Below, in pieces: positions 5,969 through 15,000 of a stretch of DNA of 16,397 nucleotides (the first letter of the stretch is position 1; every line of letters starts with the position of its first letter). The DNA lies in NCBI GenBank assembly GCA_946886405.1, contig CAMPIO010000079.1:1-16397 (forward strand), given 5' to 3'. The notes under the pieces are model-generated. The model did not search any database. It was not told the DNA's origin and was given only the letters and a program-made list of their open reading frames with translations. A program made the translations under genes and the position numbers. Origin of the DNA: an uncultured Pseudoxanthomonas sp. Lineage in GTDB: Bacteria > Pseudomonadota > Gammaproteobacteria > Xanthomonadales > Xanthomonadaceae.

Positions 5969-6511
5969 CTATTCCAGCGTGTTCGGGGGCAGGGCAATGT
6001 CCTGGTCGAGGTCGGGCAGCAAGCGATGTAGCATGCCGGGATTGTTCCTGAGACCGGCGCCATCCAGATAGCTCCAGGCCATGCCGCCCTTGGGCCTGAT
6101 CGCAATCATGAACGTGGTGCTCGTCATCTGCCTGCCGTCCAGCGCCATCACCGACACACGCGGCACGAAACAGACTTCTTCTTTGCCGGCCGGATACAGG
6201 TCGGTCGGCGTGCCGACCGATTGGCTGATGAACGAAATACCGATGTCCCCAAGCTGCTTCAGTGCGTGCCGCGTCAGTTCGGCAAACGCTTCAGCGCCAC
6301 CCGCGAGCGCTTTCAGTGATGGATGCGTCCGTGCGATCAAGGGTTCTGCATCACCGCGCTCGAATGCCGCCGTCATCGTCTCGATATCCGATCGCAGCAT
6401 GCGGATGTCGTTCGCATCGAGCGAGCCGGCATGAGCGGCTTCGCTGGAGACCATGCACGCCATCAGCACCATGACAATCCACCAGGCGTGACATGTTCTG
6501 AGCATCGTCAT
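5969..6511 (-). CDS. Exported protein of unknown function downstream of recD
   Basis: This 180-aa protein has a clear N-terminal export signal: a hydrophobic core at about residues 10-21 and a likely signal peptidase I site AHA|G after residue 28. A lipobox reading (LMAC, Cys19) is possible but weak, because of Met at -2. The mature part starts with a helical stretch, LRSDIETMTAAFERGDAEPLIARTHPSL, then beta-like segments (FVPRVSVMAL, TSTTFMIAIRP, AWSYLDGAGL). This pattern resembles small NTF2/SnoaL-like periplasmic proteins, but I make no firm family call. The start is 21 bp after the recD stop and has no strong ribosome binding site, so it may be read from the recCBD transcript. A second in-frame ATG lies two codons downstream. 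Confidence 0.72.
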   Translation of the reverse strand: MTMLRTCHAWWIVMVLMACMVSSEAAHAGSLDANDIRMLRSDIETMTAAFERGDAEPLIARTHPSLKALAGGAEAFAELTRHALKQLGDIGISFISQSVGTPTDLYPAGKEEVCFVPRVSVMALDGRQMTSTTFMIAIRPKGGMAWSYLDGAGLRNNPGMLHRLLPDLDQDIALPPNTLE

Positions 6512-6532
6512 GCGTTTACCGGGCGAGAGCGA

Positions 6533-8464
6533 TCAGGCGGATCGCGGCAAGCGACCCAACCGCCACCCCAACCCCGACCAGCGGCTGGCGTGCCGTGCCA
6601 ACGCATCCCGGATCACCGCGTCGCTGCCGGCAACATGCAGTTCGCGACGGGCGCGGGTGATGCCGGTGTAGACCAGTTCGCGCGACAGCACGCGGTTGTC
6701 GCGCACGGGCAGGAGCAACCACACGGTGTCGAATTCCGAACCTTGCGCCTTGTGCACCGTCATCGCGAATGCCGACTCGTGCGCAGGCAGCGCGGCGGGA
6801 TGGAATGCCCGTGGCTGCGAGGGATCTTCGCCGGGGAACCAGGCAACCAGCGCGCCAGCGTCGTCGCGCAGGCAGATGCCGATGTCGCCATTGAACAGAC
6901 GGTGGCGATAACTGTTCTCCGTGACGATCAGCAACTGACCATGGAAATGCCCAGGTCCACCGCGTGTGCTGCCGGCGCCGGTATCCACCAGCAGGCGCTC
7001 GATGCGCGCGTTGAGCGTACGCGCGCCCTGCGGACCCTCGCGCACAGCGGTGAGCAGGCGCAGGCGCGTGGATTGTGCCAGTGCGTCGGCCGGGCTGGTG
7101 GCATGGGCGAGCGAGCGCCAGTGCGTGAGCAGCGCATCGCGCTGCGCATCCAGGGGATCGATGAGATGCTCGTGGAAGTGCACGTTCGACAGCGTGTGGC
7201 CGCGCAGAAGAGCGAGTGCGGCGTCGGCGTTACCCTCACGCACAGCGTCGGCAAGCGGCGCGAGCTGCAGCGCTTCGCTCTGGCGCCAGCCGCGCTGCAG
7301 ATGCACGCGCACGCCGGGGAATGTCGCTCTGTCATCCTCGCGAAAGCCGGGATCGCGCGACATGTCGTCCCTTCCCGGGGAAGACGCCGGGTCTCCGCCT
7401 TCACGGGGATGAGGGTCAGGGAACCCGCCGAGCAGCGGACGCAGTGCCTCCGCATCATCCTGCGCCAGCGTGTCGCCATCGCCGGCGGCACCGAGGATGG
7501 CGGCCAGCACGTCGCCTGCTTCTACCGACGGCAGCTGGTCGGGATCGCCGAGCAGCACCAGGCGCGTACCGTTGGCGATCGCATCGACCAGCTTGGCCAT
7601 CAGCGGAAGGTCGATCATCGATGCTTCGTCGACGACCACCACGTCGAACGGCAGCGGGTTGTCGCGGTCATGGCGGAAGCGGGGCGAATCGGGAATCGTG
7701 CCGAGCAGGCGATGCAGCGTGGTGCCGGTCGTGGGCAGTGCGGCGAGCAACGGCGCCTCCACGCCGGACGCTGCCAACGCCTGCGCTGCGTGACGCACGC
7801 TTTCCGCCATGCGTTCGGCGGCACGGCCGGTGGGTGCCGCCAACGCGATGCGCGGTGCATCACGACCCGCATGCCGCGCCTGCGCGGCCAGCAGCACCAG
7901 CAGGCGAGCGGTAGTGGTGGTCTTGCCCGTGCCGGGGCCACCGGTGACCAGCAGCAGGGCATGCCGCAGCGCGAGCGCCGCCGCCCGCGCCTGGCGGTCG
8001 TCGAGCGTGGCTTGAGGGAAGAGGTGGGCGAACAGCGGCGCGAGCGCATCGATGCGGGTCCCCGGAATCGATCCGCCGGCGATGCGGTACAGGTCCAGCG
8101 CCAGCAAGCGCTCGTACTCGCGGTAACGACGCAGGTAGAGCAGCTCGCCTTCCAGCACCAGCGGCGCTTGGGTATCGGATTCGTCGATGGCGTCGCGAGG
8201 CGTGGCGACCCAGCGGGAAGCCGCCAGGTGCGCCAACCAGTCACCGGCATCGGGCCACGCGAGGTCGGCGTCGGCATCGAGCAGCATCTGCGGCGATGCC
8301 AGCGACACACCGGCATGGCCCTTGGCGACCGCCAGCGAGGAGAGCGCGGCGGCGGCCAGCACGGTATCCGGCGTATCGCGGTCCAGCCGGCGCAGACTCT
8401 GCGCCAGTGCGTGATCGAGCGTGCGCAGGTGGCCGCCCTTGTAGAGCGCATCGAGCAGGCTCAT
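6533..8464 (-). CDS. recD: RecD, 5'-3' helicase subunit of RecBCD (exonuclease V alpha)
   Basis: RecD is the fast 5'-3' SF1B motor of the RecBCD enzyme, which processes double-strand breaks and degrades foreign linear DNA. The 643-aa product has all the helicase motifs: Walker A GGPGTGKT (175-182, Lys181), PTGRAAERM (211-219), DEAS (279-282), GDPDQLPSVEAG (306-317), RGWRQS (391-396), TVHKAQGSEFDTVW (569-582) and VYTGITRARREL (598-609). The start is ATG at 8464, overlapping the recB TGA as ATGA. A longer frame back to 9001 is antisense-like noise inside recB. It is some 35 residues longer than E. coli RecD (608 aa); much of the difference is a segment at about 350-379 that looks like a translated palindromic repeat. 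The frame is intact, so it is probably functional. Confidence 0.96.
   Translation of the reverse strand: MSLLDALYKGGHLRTLDHALAQSLRRLDRDTPDTVLAAAALSSLAVAKGHAGVSLASPQMLLDADADLAWPDAGDWLAHLAASRWVATPRDAIDESDTQAPLVLEGELLYLRRYREYERLLALDLYRIAGGSIPGTRIDALAPLFAHLFPQATLDDRQARAAALALRHALLLVTGGPGTGKTTTTARLLVLLAAQARHAGRDAPRIALAAPTGRAAERMAESVRHAAQALAASGVEAPLLAALPTTGTTLHRLLGTIPDSPRFRHDRDNPLPFDVVVVDEASMIDLPLMAKLVDAIANGTRLVLLGDPDQLPSVEAGDVLAAILGAAGDGDTLAQDDAEALRPLLGGFPDPHPREGGDPASSPGRDDMSRDPGFREDDRATFPGVRVHLQRGWRQSEALQLAPLADAVREGNADAALALLRGHTLSNVHFHEHLIDPLDAQRDALLTHWRSLAHATSPADALAQSTRLRLLTAVREGPQGARTLNARIERLLVDTGAGSTRGGPGHFHGQLLIVTENSYRHRLFNGDIGICLRDDAGALVAWFPGEDPSQPRAFHPAALPAHESAFAMTVHKAQGSEFDTVWLLLPVRDNRVLSRELVYTGITRARRELHVAGSDAVIRDALARHASRWSGLGWRLGRLPRSA
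7328..7417. repeat. REP-like palindromic repeat inserted in frame in recD
   Basis: The segment is an imperfect palindrome. Its arms are TCATCCTCGCGAAAGCCGGG (7332-7351) on the plus strand and TCATCCCCGTGAAGGCGGAG on the minus strand (about 7393-7412). Inside them is the smaller symmetric core CTTCCCGGGGAAG (7371-7383). The arms resemble the dispersed GTCATTCCCGCGAAAGCGGGAATC-type palindromes I know from xanthomonad and related genomes. Translated on the minus strand it gives HPREGGDPASSPGRDD and then DPGFREDDR, the low-complexity strings such elements typically encode. It adds about 30 codons without breaking the recD frame. Confidence 0.75.
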
Positions 8465-11400
8465 GCGGCCGCCCCCCGTGGTGCGCCCGCGAACAGCGCA
8501 TCCAGCGCATGCACCAGTTCCGGCGTGAATCGCTGCGCGTGCACACCCGGCGATGGCTCGCGCGTGAGATCGAGCCCACGACAGAACAGATAGCGGATGC
8601 CGCCGAAATCGCGTGCGTAGTCGTACGCGCCACCCAACCGGAAGCGCAGCCAGCGATGCAGGGCGAGCGTGTAGATCAGTGCCTGCAGGTCGTACTCGCT
8701 GTGCGCCATCGCGCGCTGCATCGCCTCGGCGTCGTACGCAGGCAGCTGGTTGGATTTGTAGTCGAGCACGTACCAGCGGCCATCGTGCACGTAGGTGAGG
8801 TCGATCAGGCCGGTCATCAGGCCTTCCAACCGCTGCCGCGCGCCGAAGGCGGTGCGATGGCGCAACAGGCCGTGACGGTGCAACAGCGCGAGCAGGGCGG
8901 CGATGGCGGTGGGCTGCATGGCGAAGTGGAATTCGATTTCCGCGCGGCGCTGGTCCGCCGGCAACTCGGCCAGCCGCACGCCCTCGGGCATCACCGTGCA
9001 CAGCGTGTGGCCGACCAACGGCACCAGCACCTCCAGGCCGTCGGTGACTTCCGCTTCGGCATAGCCGCCTTCACGCAAGGCATCCACGATGACGACATCT
9101 TGTCCCCCGGGCGCGTCATTTCCGGGACGCCAGTCGCGCCATGCGGCGAAATCGGCATGCTCCAGCGCGCCATGCATCACCACACCGAAGCGGCTGCCGG
9201 CGAAGCGTGGATCGACCGCAATGGGCGCGGCGGCATCCCGCGGCGCCTCGTCGATGTCCAAGACCGACGCTTCGTCCTCGCCACCCGGATCGGCCTGCGT
9301 GGACGCCGCCAGCGGATCGGAGCCGCCTTCGGCATGCGCGAGTTGGGTGAAGCTGTAGACCCACCAGTCCGGCGCAATGCGGCGCGTGGCGATGCGTGCG
9401 GGCGCGACGGCGGCATCGCGTTCGGGCGGCAGTCGCGAAGGTGCCGCTTCGGCCGGGCCTTCGACGATGCGTACGTCGGCATGCGTCCGGAGCAACGCCA
9501 GATCGGCGATCAGCGGCGCAAGCCGGCTCTTGGCCAGATCTGCCACGTCGCCGGCCGCGATCCATAGCGCGTGTTCGGCGCGGGTCAGGCCGACGTAGAG
9601 CAGGCGCGCGTCCTCGGCGATGGCATCGCGACGCGCGGCGTCGCCTGCGGCCTTCCAGACGGGATCATCCTTGTCGAGCCTCCACTGCAGCACGCGCTGC
9701 GTGCCGTCGTGCACCACGCGATGGCGGCCGCTGTCGGGACGCGACGTGCCCAACCCGGCGAACGGCAGGTAGACCAGCGGGTACTCCAGCCCCTTGCTCT
9801 TGTGCAGGGTGACGATCTGGACACGCAGCGCGTCGGATTCCAGTCGCAACAGCTGTGTCTCGTCGTCCGCATCGGCGTCGGCCATGCGGGCCTGCAGCCA
9901 GTCCAGCAGACCGTGCAGGCCGAGGGTGCGGGCGGCCGCTTCCTGCAGTTGTTCGCCGAGTTGCAGGTAGTTGGTCAGGCGGCGCTCGCCATCGAGCAGG
10001 CCGAGCAGGCGTTCGGCCTGCGCCGCACACAGCTCGGATACCAGCGCGAACGGGCCGCCGCGCTGCCAGCGATCACGCCAGTGCAGCAGTCGCGCCTGGT
10101 GTTGGCGTTGTGCCTCGCCGTCTTCATCCAGCGCGGCGATGGAGGTGGCATCTTCGCCCAGCAGCACGGTCGCCAGCGCGGTGCGCAAGCGACCGTTGTC
10201 GGCCGGATGCAGCAGCGCCAGCAGCAGCGTGCGCAGTTCCGCGGCCTCGGTGCTGGCGAACAGGCTCTGCTTGCCGGCCGCCACGGCGGGTACGCCGGCG
10301 CGCGCGAGCGCTTGCTGCACGCGCGTGGCTTCCTTGTGGTTGCGTACCAGCACGGCGATGTCGCCGGGTCGCACGGGACGGTCATCGATCTGCGTGCGAC
10401 CGGTACGCGCGTCGGTGAGCACGCGATGGATGTCGGCGACGCACGCGGCGGTGGCGGCCTCGCGCGAGCCGTCGGCATCGAGCGGAGCGCCATCGTCGCT
10501 GCGCAGCAGGCGCAAGGTCAGCGCCGGCGCGATGCGGTCGTCGTGACGGTAATCGTCGTCGTCGCGCTTGCCACCGGGTTCGACCGGTTCGAAACGGATG
10601 TCGGGATGCGCGAACGCGTCGTGTCCCGATGCATCCGCGCCGTCGTACAGCGCACGCACCGCCCGCAGCACGGCCGGACGCGAGCGGAAGTTGTGCGCCA
10701 GCCGCGGCGCCTCATCCGCGACCCGTCGCGCCAGCAGGTAGGTGGCGACATCGCCACCACGGAATCCGTAGATGGCCTGTTTCGGATCGCCGATCAGGAA
10801 CAGCGCCGGCGTCTCGCCCAGCGCGCGGACTTCGTCGGAATCGCCGAAGACGCGCGCAAAGATCCGCCACTGGCGTTCGTCGGTGTCCTGGAACTCGTCC
10901 ACCAGCGCCACGCGGTACTGCGCGCGCAGGGCGGCTACCAACGTTTCCCGGCGGGGACCATCGAGTGCGACGGCGACACGTTCGATCAGGTCGTCGTAGG
11001 TCTGCACGCGGCGGGTGCGCTTGAGGTCGTCGAGCCGGCGGCGGGCGTCGTCGCGCAGGCGGTGCAGCAGCAGGATCGACTGGCCGCGTCGCCATTGCAG
11101 GTATCGCTCCAAAGAAGCCGCGTATTCCGCGATCAGCGGCTGCAGCGGCGAGACCGGCGTCTTTCCGGCGTAATCCTTCCTGGTGCCCTTTGTCAGCGCG
11201 TCCAGTGTCAGCTTGACGAGTTTGTCCTGCATGGGGACGTCGAGCGCAGGATGCTGGGCCCATGCCGTCAGCTGACGCTGCAGCAGGGACAGCCAGTCCG
11301 GTTTGTACGAGGTCTTGTTGAGGATGCCTCCGTCCACGGCCGAGAGCAGCGCCGTGAAGTACGCCTCACCTTCTGCCGATATGCCTTCCGCGAGACGGGC

Positions 11401-12087
11401 TCGTGAACCCGCCAGCAGCGACACGGCGTCATCGCCCGCCATGGACGCTGGTGCAGGCGGCAGCAGCGGCAGCGGACCGCACAGCGCAGGCAGGTCGTCG
11501 GCGAGCGCGTCGGGGCCGCTCCACAGGCCGGCCAGCGCATCGACGGTCGCGGCATCGGCCGCGTAGGTGCGCCACAGGTCGGCCGCGAGCTCCACATGCA
11601 AGGCGCGTGTATTGCCGAGCAGCTCGCCGGCATCGAATCCCTGGCCAGTGTCGAGCGCATGTTCACGCAGCACGCGCGCGCAGAAGCCGTGGATGGTGAA
11701 GATGGCGGCGAGGTCGGTTTCCTCTGCGGCGGCGCGCAGGCGGCGCGCGAGTTGCGTCGGTGTTTCCCCGCCGTCAGCGAGATGGCGGTCGATGATGGAG
11801 CGGGTCAGCGCGACCTCGTGCCTGTCGTCGTCGCGTGGCGATGCGTCGACCAGGTCGGCGGCCAGCGCCAGGCGCTCGCGGATGCGCTTGCGCAGCTCCT
11901 GGGTGGCCGCTTCGGTGTAGGTCACCGCCAGCACCTGGCCCATGCGCAGTCGCTGCTCGACGATCAGGCGCGTGAACAGCGTGGCCAGCGTGTAGGTCTT
12001 GCCGGTGCCGGCGCTGGCCTCGATCAGCTGCACGCCGTCGAGTGCGCGCGTCAGGTAGGGTTCGCGGGCGGGATCGAAGCCGCTCAT
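8461..12087 (-). CDS. recB: RecB, 3'-5' helicase and nuclease subunit of RecBCD
   Basis: RecB unwinds DNA 3'-5', cuts it with its C-terminal nuclease and loads RecA after Chi. The 1208-aa product has the UvrD/SF1A motifs: EASAGTGKT (23-31, Lys30), VTYTEAATQEL (45-55), TIHGFCARVL (131-140), VDEFQDTD (396-403), IGDPKQAIYGFRGGD (432-446), TLHKSKGLEYPLVYLPF (760-776) and YVGLTRAEHALWI (831-843). The nuclease core is intact: GLIDLTYVHDGRWYVLDYKSN contains Asp1096, Asp1109 and Lys1111, spaced exactly like Asp1067, Asp1080 and Lys1082 of E. coli RecB. The ATG at 12087 overlaps the recC TGA (ATGA) and has GGAGG at 12095-12099, seven bases upstream. The frame is open further upstream to 12231, but that part lies within recC and is unlike RecB. 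Confidence 0.97.
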   Translation of the reverse strand: MSGFDPAREPYLTRALDGVQLIEASAGTGKTYTLATLFTRLIVEQRLRMGQVLAVTYTEAATQELRKRIRERLALAADLVDASPRDDDRHEVALTRSIIDRHLADGGETPTQLARRLRAAAEETDLAAIFTIHGFCARVLREHALDTGQGFDAGELLGNTRALHVELAADLWRTYAADAATVDALAGLWSGPDALADDLPALCGPLPLLPPAPASMAGDDAVSLLAGSRARLAEGISAEGEAYFTALLSAVDGGILNKTSYKPDWLSLLQRQLTAWAQHPALDVPMQDKLVKLTLDALTKGTRKDYAGKTPVSPLQPLIAEYAASLERYLQWRRGQSILLLHRLRDDARRRLDDLKRTRRVQTYDDLIERVAVALDGPRRETLVAALRAQYRVALVDEFQDTDERQWRIFARVFGDSDEVRALGETPALFLIGDPKQAIYGFRGGDVATYLLARRVADEAPRLAHNFRSRPAVLRAVRALYDGADASGHDAFAHPDIRFEPVEPGGKRDDDDYRHDDRIAPALTLRLLRSDDGAPLDADGSREAATAACVADIHRVLTDARTGRTQIDDRPVRPGDIAVLVRNHKEATRVQQALARAGVPAVAAGKQSLFASTEAAELRTLLLALLHPADNGRLRTALATVLLGEDATSIAALDEDGEAQRQHQARLLHWRDRWQRGGPFALVSELCAAQAERLLGLLDGERRLTNYLQLGEQLQEAAARTLGLHGLLDWLQARMADADADDETQLLRLESDALRVQIVTLHKSKGLEYPLVYLPFAGLGTSRPDSGRHRVVHDGTQRVLQWRLDKDDPVWKAAGDAARRDAIAEDARLLYVGLTRAEHALWIAAGDVADLAKSRLAPLIADLALLRTHADVRIVEGPAEAAPSRLPPERDAAVAPARIATRRIAPDWWVYSFTQLAHAEGGSDPLAASTQADPGGEDEASVLDIDEAPRDAAAPIAVDPRFAGSRFGVVMHGALEHADFAAWRDWRPGNDAPGGQDVVIVDALREGGYAEAEVTDGLEVLVPLVGHTLCTVMPEGVRLAELPADQRRAEIEFHFAMQPTAIAALLALLHRHGLLRHRTAFGARQRLEGLMTGLIDLTYVHDGRWYVLDYKSNQLPAYDAEAMQRAMAHSEYDLQALIYTLALHRWLRFRLGGAYDYARDFGGIRYLFCRGLDLTREPSPGVHAQRFTPELVHALDALFAGAPRGAAA

Positions 12088-15000
12088 GTGGCGTCCTCCG
12101 CGCGCTGACCACGCAAGGCGCCGTAAATACGCAAACTGGTCTCGATAAAATCCGCCATGCCCTCGGCATCGGCGAGCGGATCGCGGCCACGGAACGCGAG
12201 CTGGACCGCTTCGCCGGTGCTTTCGCCCCAACGGTAGTCGCCCGGGTACCAGGCATTGCGCCCGGCTTCCTCGCGCATCGCCGGCTCGGCGGCGTGGATC
12301 GCCCAGCCGGTGCCTGGCGCGAACCGCAGCGGCGCGCGCAGCCCATCGCGACGCAGTGCGAGCAGTGTCCGCAACGCGTCCTTCGCATCGTCGATCGACC
12401 GTGCCGGGGTGACGTAGGCACGGACGCCTTCATCGCCGTCGTGGATCTGCACCAGTGGAATCGCCAGGCCCGCCGCATTGAGCAGCAGTGCGTCGAGACC
12501 GTGCCGGATGACGGCCGGTCCGTTGAGCTCGCCGATCTGCACGCGCGCCACGCCATGCGGATAGACATCGGCGATGCGGCCGTGAACACGCACGCCGTCG
12601 ATCACGGCCCCGACGCGCGGTGCACCGAGATCGTCCGCTGCGACCAGCCCGCGCCATTCCACATGCTCTCGCCACTGCGGCTGCAGATGGGCGACCTGCT
12701 CGGCTTCGTTCACCAGCAGCATCAGGCGGCGCAGTTCGGCATCCGGGCCCGCGGCACGCCCATGGCCGCGTTGCCACGGGAACAGCTGCTGTTCCGCCAG
12801 TCGCGCTCGCAGCGTGTCAATGTCGATGGCCTCGCGGGCCAGCACGGCGGCGAGCACGGCCTGGCCGTCGGGCTCGGTGAGCGCCTCATGCAGCCGGTGG
12901 CGGCGATCGTGGCTGATCCAGTCGGCGAAGGCCTGCGCATACGGCTCCACTTCCGCGAATACCTGCTCCGCCGCGTGCTCACCGAGCGGACCCGTCGGCA
13001 CGTGACCGCGTGCCCGCAGGCGTGTGTACAGCGCGGACGACGTGCGTGCTTCCTGAGGGCGTGAGCGGTTGAGCAGCCAATCGAACACTTCGCGCCGCAG
13101 CTGCGCGCGTTCGCGGCCGCGCGGCGGTGCGACCAGCGGTTCGATGTCCTCGGCGGTCTCGATCGGGTCCGGCAGGCGCAGGCCAAGGCGGTGCGTAAGG
13201 AAGGAAGCGGCAGGGTCGAGCAGGAAGCGGCGCAGCGTATCCAGCGGCACGTCCTGCTCGTCCTCGCTGGGCGGCGGAAACGCGGCCTCCGCCCATGCCG
13301 GCAGCGCACGGCGTGCCATTTCCACGTGATCGGCAGCCGGACGCCAGACGGCGCGATAGCTGAAACGGCGTGGTTCGTCGATGCTGCCGAACGCGCCCGG
13401 TACGAATGGCTGCAACGTGTGGCGGACGACAAGCTGCTGCTTCGCTTTCGGATCGGCGTGGTAGCGCGCGGCAACGTCGAGCAGCTCGCTGACCAGCACC
13501 GACGGCTCACGCACGCTGCCGTCGCGCGGATCGGCGCCGAGGTAGCTGACGTAGAACACGTCCTGCGCGGCGACGAACAGCTGCAGGAACAGGAAGCGGT
13601 CGTCCTCGCGCGTGGAGCGGTCGCCGGCCTTGCGCTTGCCTGCGTGCAACTCTGCCGTGAGCTTGTTGAGACCGGCGGCAGGATCGCGGCGCGGGAAGTC
13701 GCCGTCGTTCATGCCGAGCAGGCAGATGGCACGGAATGGCAACAGGCGCATCGGCACCATGCGTCCGACGCTGATGCCGCCGGTCAGCAGGGGCGCGCGC
13801 GTGTCGGCCTGCGAGAGCTGGTCGTTGAAATGCGCGCGGACGACCTCGGGCGGTACGGTGTCGACGTAGCCGGCGGCTTCCGCATCGCGTGCGAAGCGGT
13901 CGATCAGGGTGCGCAGGCGGTCCAGCGTGCGTTGCGCGCGCGGCGCGGTGGGCTGTTCCGGCAGCAGCGCCGCGATCAGGTACAACAGCCGCTCGCGCCA
14001 GTGCGCCGGCGTCGCCGCCTCGCCCAGCGCTCGGCGCTGGCGGGCGAGTTCGCGCAGCAGCCGCACCAGCGTATCGAGTGCATCGAGTGCGCCGCCTTCC
14101 AGTGCCGGCCACGGCGCGACACCGGCGATCATCTCGTCCGCCCCGCTCGCATGACCGAGCAGCAGGCGGTCGAGCGCGAACTGCCAGGTGTAGGCGTCGT
14201 CGGCCGGTGCATCGGACGCGGCGCGGTGGCTGGCATCCAGTCCCCAGCGCGCGCCCGCCTCGCGCAGCCAGCCGTGCAGGCGGTCGATGGCGTCGGTGTC
14301 GAGTCCCGCGGCTTCGGCCACCGGCGCGCTGGCCAGCAGGTCCAGCACCTCGTCCAGCCCGAAGCGCGACAGGGGCAGGTCGAGCAGCCGCAGGAACACC
14401 TCGGCCAGCGGCTCGCTCGCCAGCGGACTGGTGTCGGCCAGCGTCCATGGCAGCGCATCGTCATGGCCGCTGCCACCGAATACCGCATCGAGGTACGGCA
14501 CATAGGGATCGATGTCCGGCGCCAGCACGGCAATCTCGCGCGGCTGCAGCGGTGGATCGAAGCGCGGATCTTCCAGCAGCGCGCGCAGCTGGTCGTGCAG
14601 CACCTGCAGTTCGCGCAGGCGTGTGTGGCAGGCGTGCAGCTGCAGGCTGGGATCCGTCGGGTCCAGCGAGACCCGTGGCGGCGGCAAGGTGGGAGAGCGG
14701 CGATGGAACAGGTCCGACTGCAGGCGGCGCAGTAACGTGTCGGGCCCATCGGTGGCGAACGGATCCGCGTAGACGTCGATCTCGGCGCGCGGATGCACGA
14801 CTTCGTAATCGCCGAGCAGCGACATGAAGTCGCGGCCTGCGGCACCCCAGGCTTGCAGCAACGGGTTCTCCTGCACGTCGTGGGCGAACAGGTCGGTCTG
14901 GCCCTCCCGGCGACGCTCGCGCAGCGTCTGCAGGTCGCCCCAGTAGCCGCGTGCCGGCGTGGGCAAGTAGAAGTGCAGCGTGCCGACGCGCGCCTGCGTG

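Noticed and set aside
6323..8593. 756-codon plus-strand frame opposite recD
   Set aside because: It is antisense to a gene with every SF1 helicase motif. Composition is typical of high-GC mirror frames, with no domain pattern.
8465..9001. N-terminal extension of RecD up to 9001
   Set aside because: It lies inside the recB nuclease region, shows Arg/Ala-rich noise, and the ATGA overlap at 8461-8464 gives the expected RecD start.
9571..11406. 611-codon plus-strand frame opposite recB
   Set aside because: Mirror frame of recB; low-complexity and without motifs.
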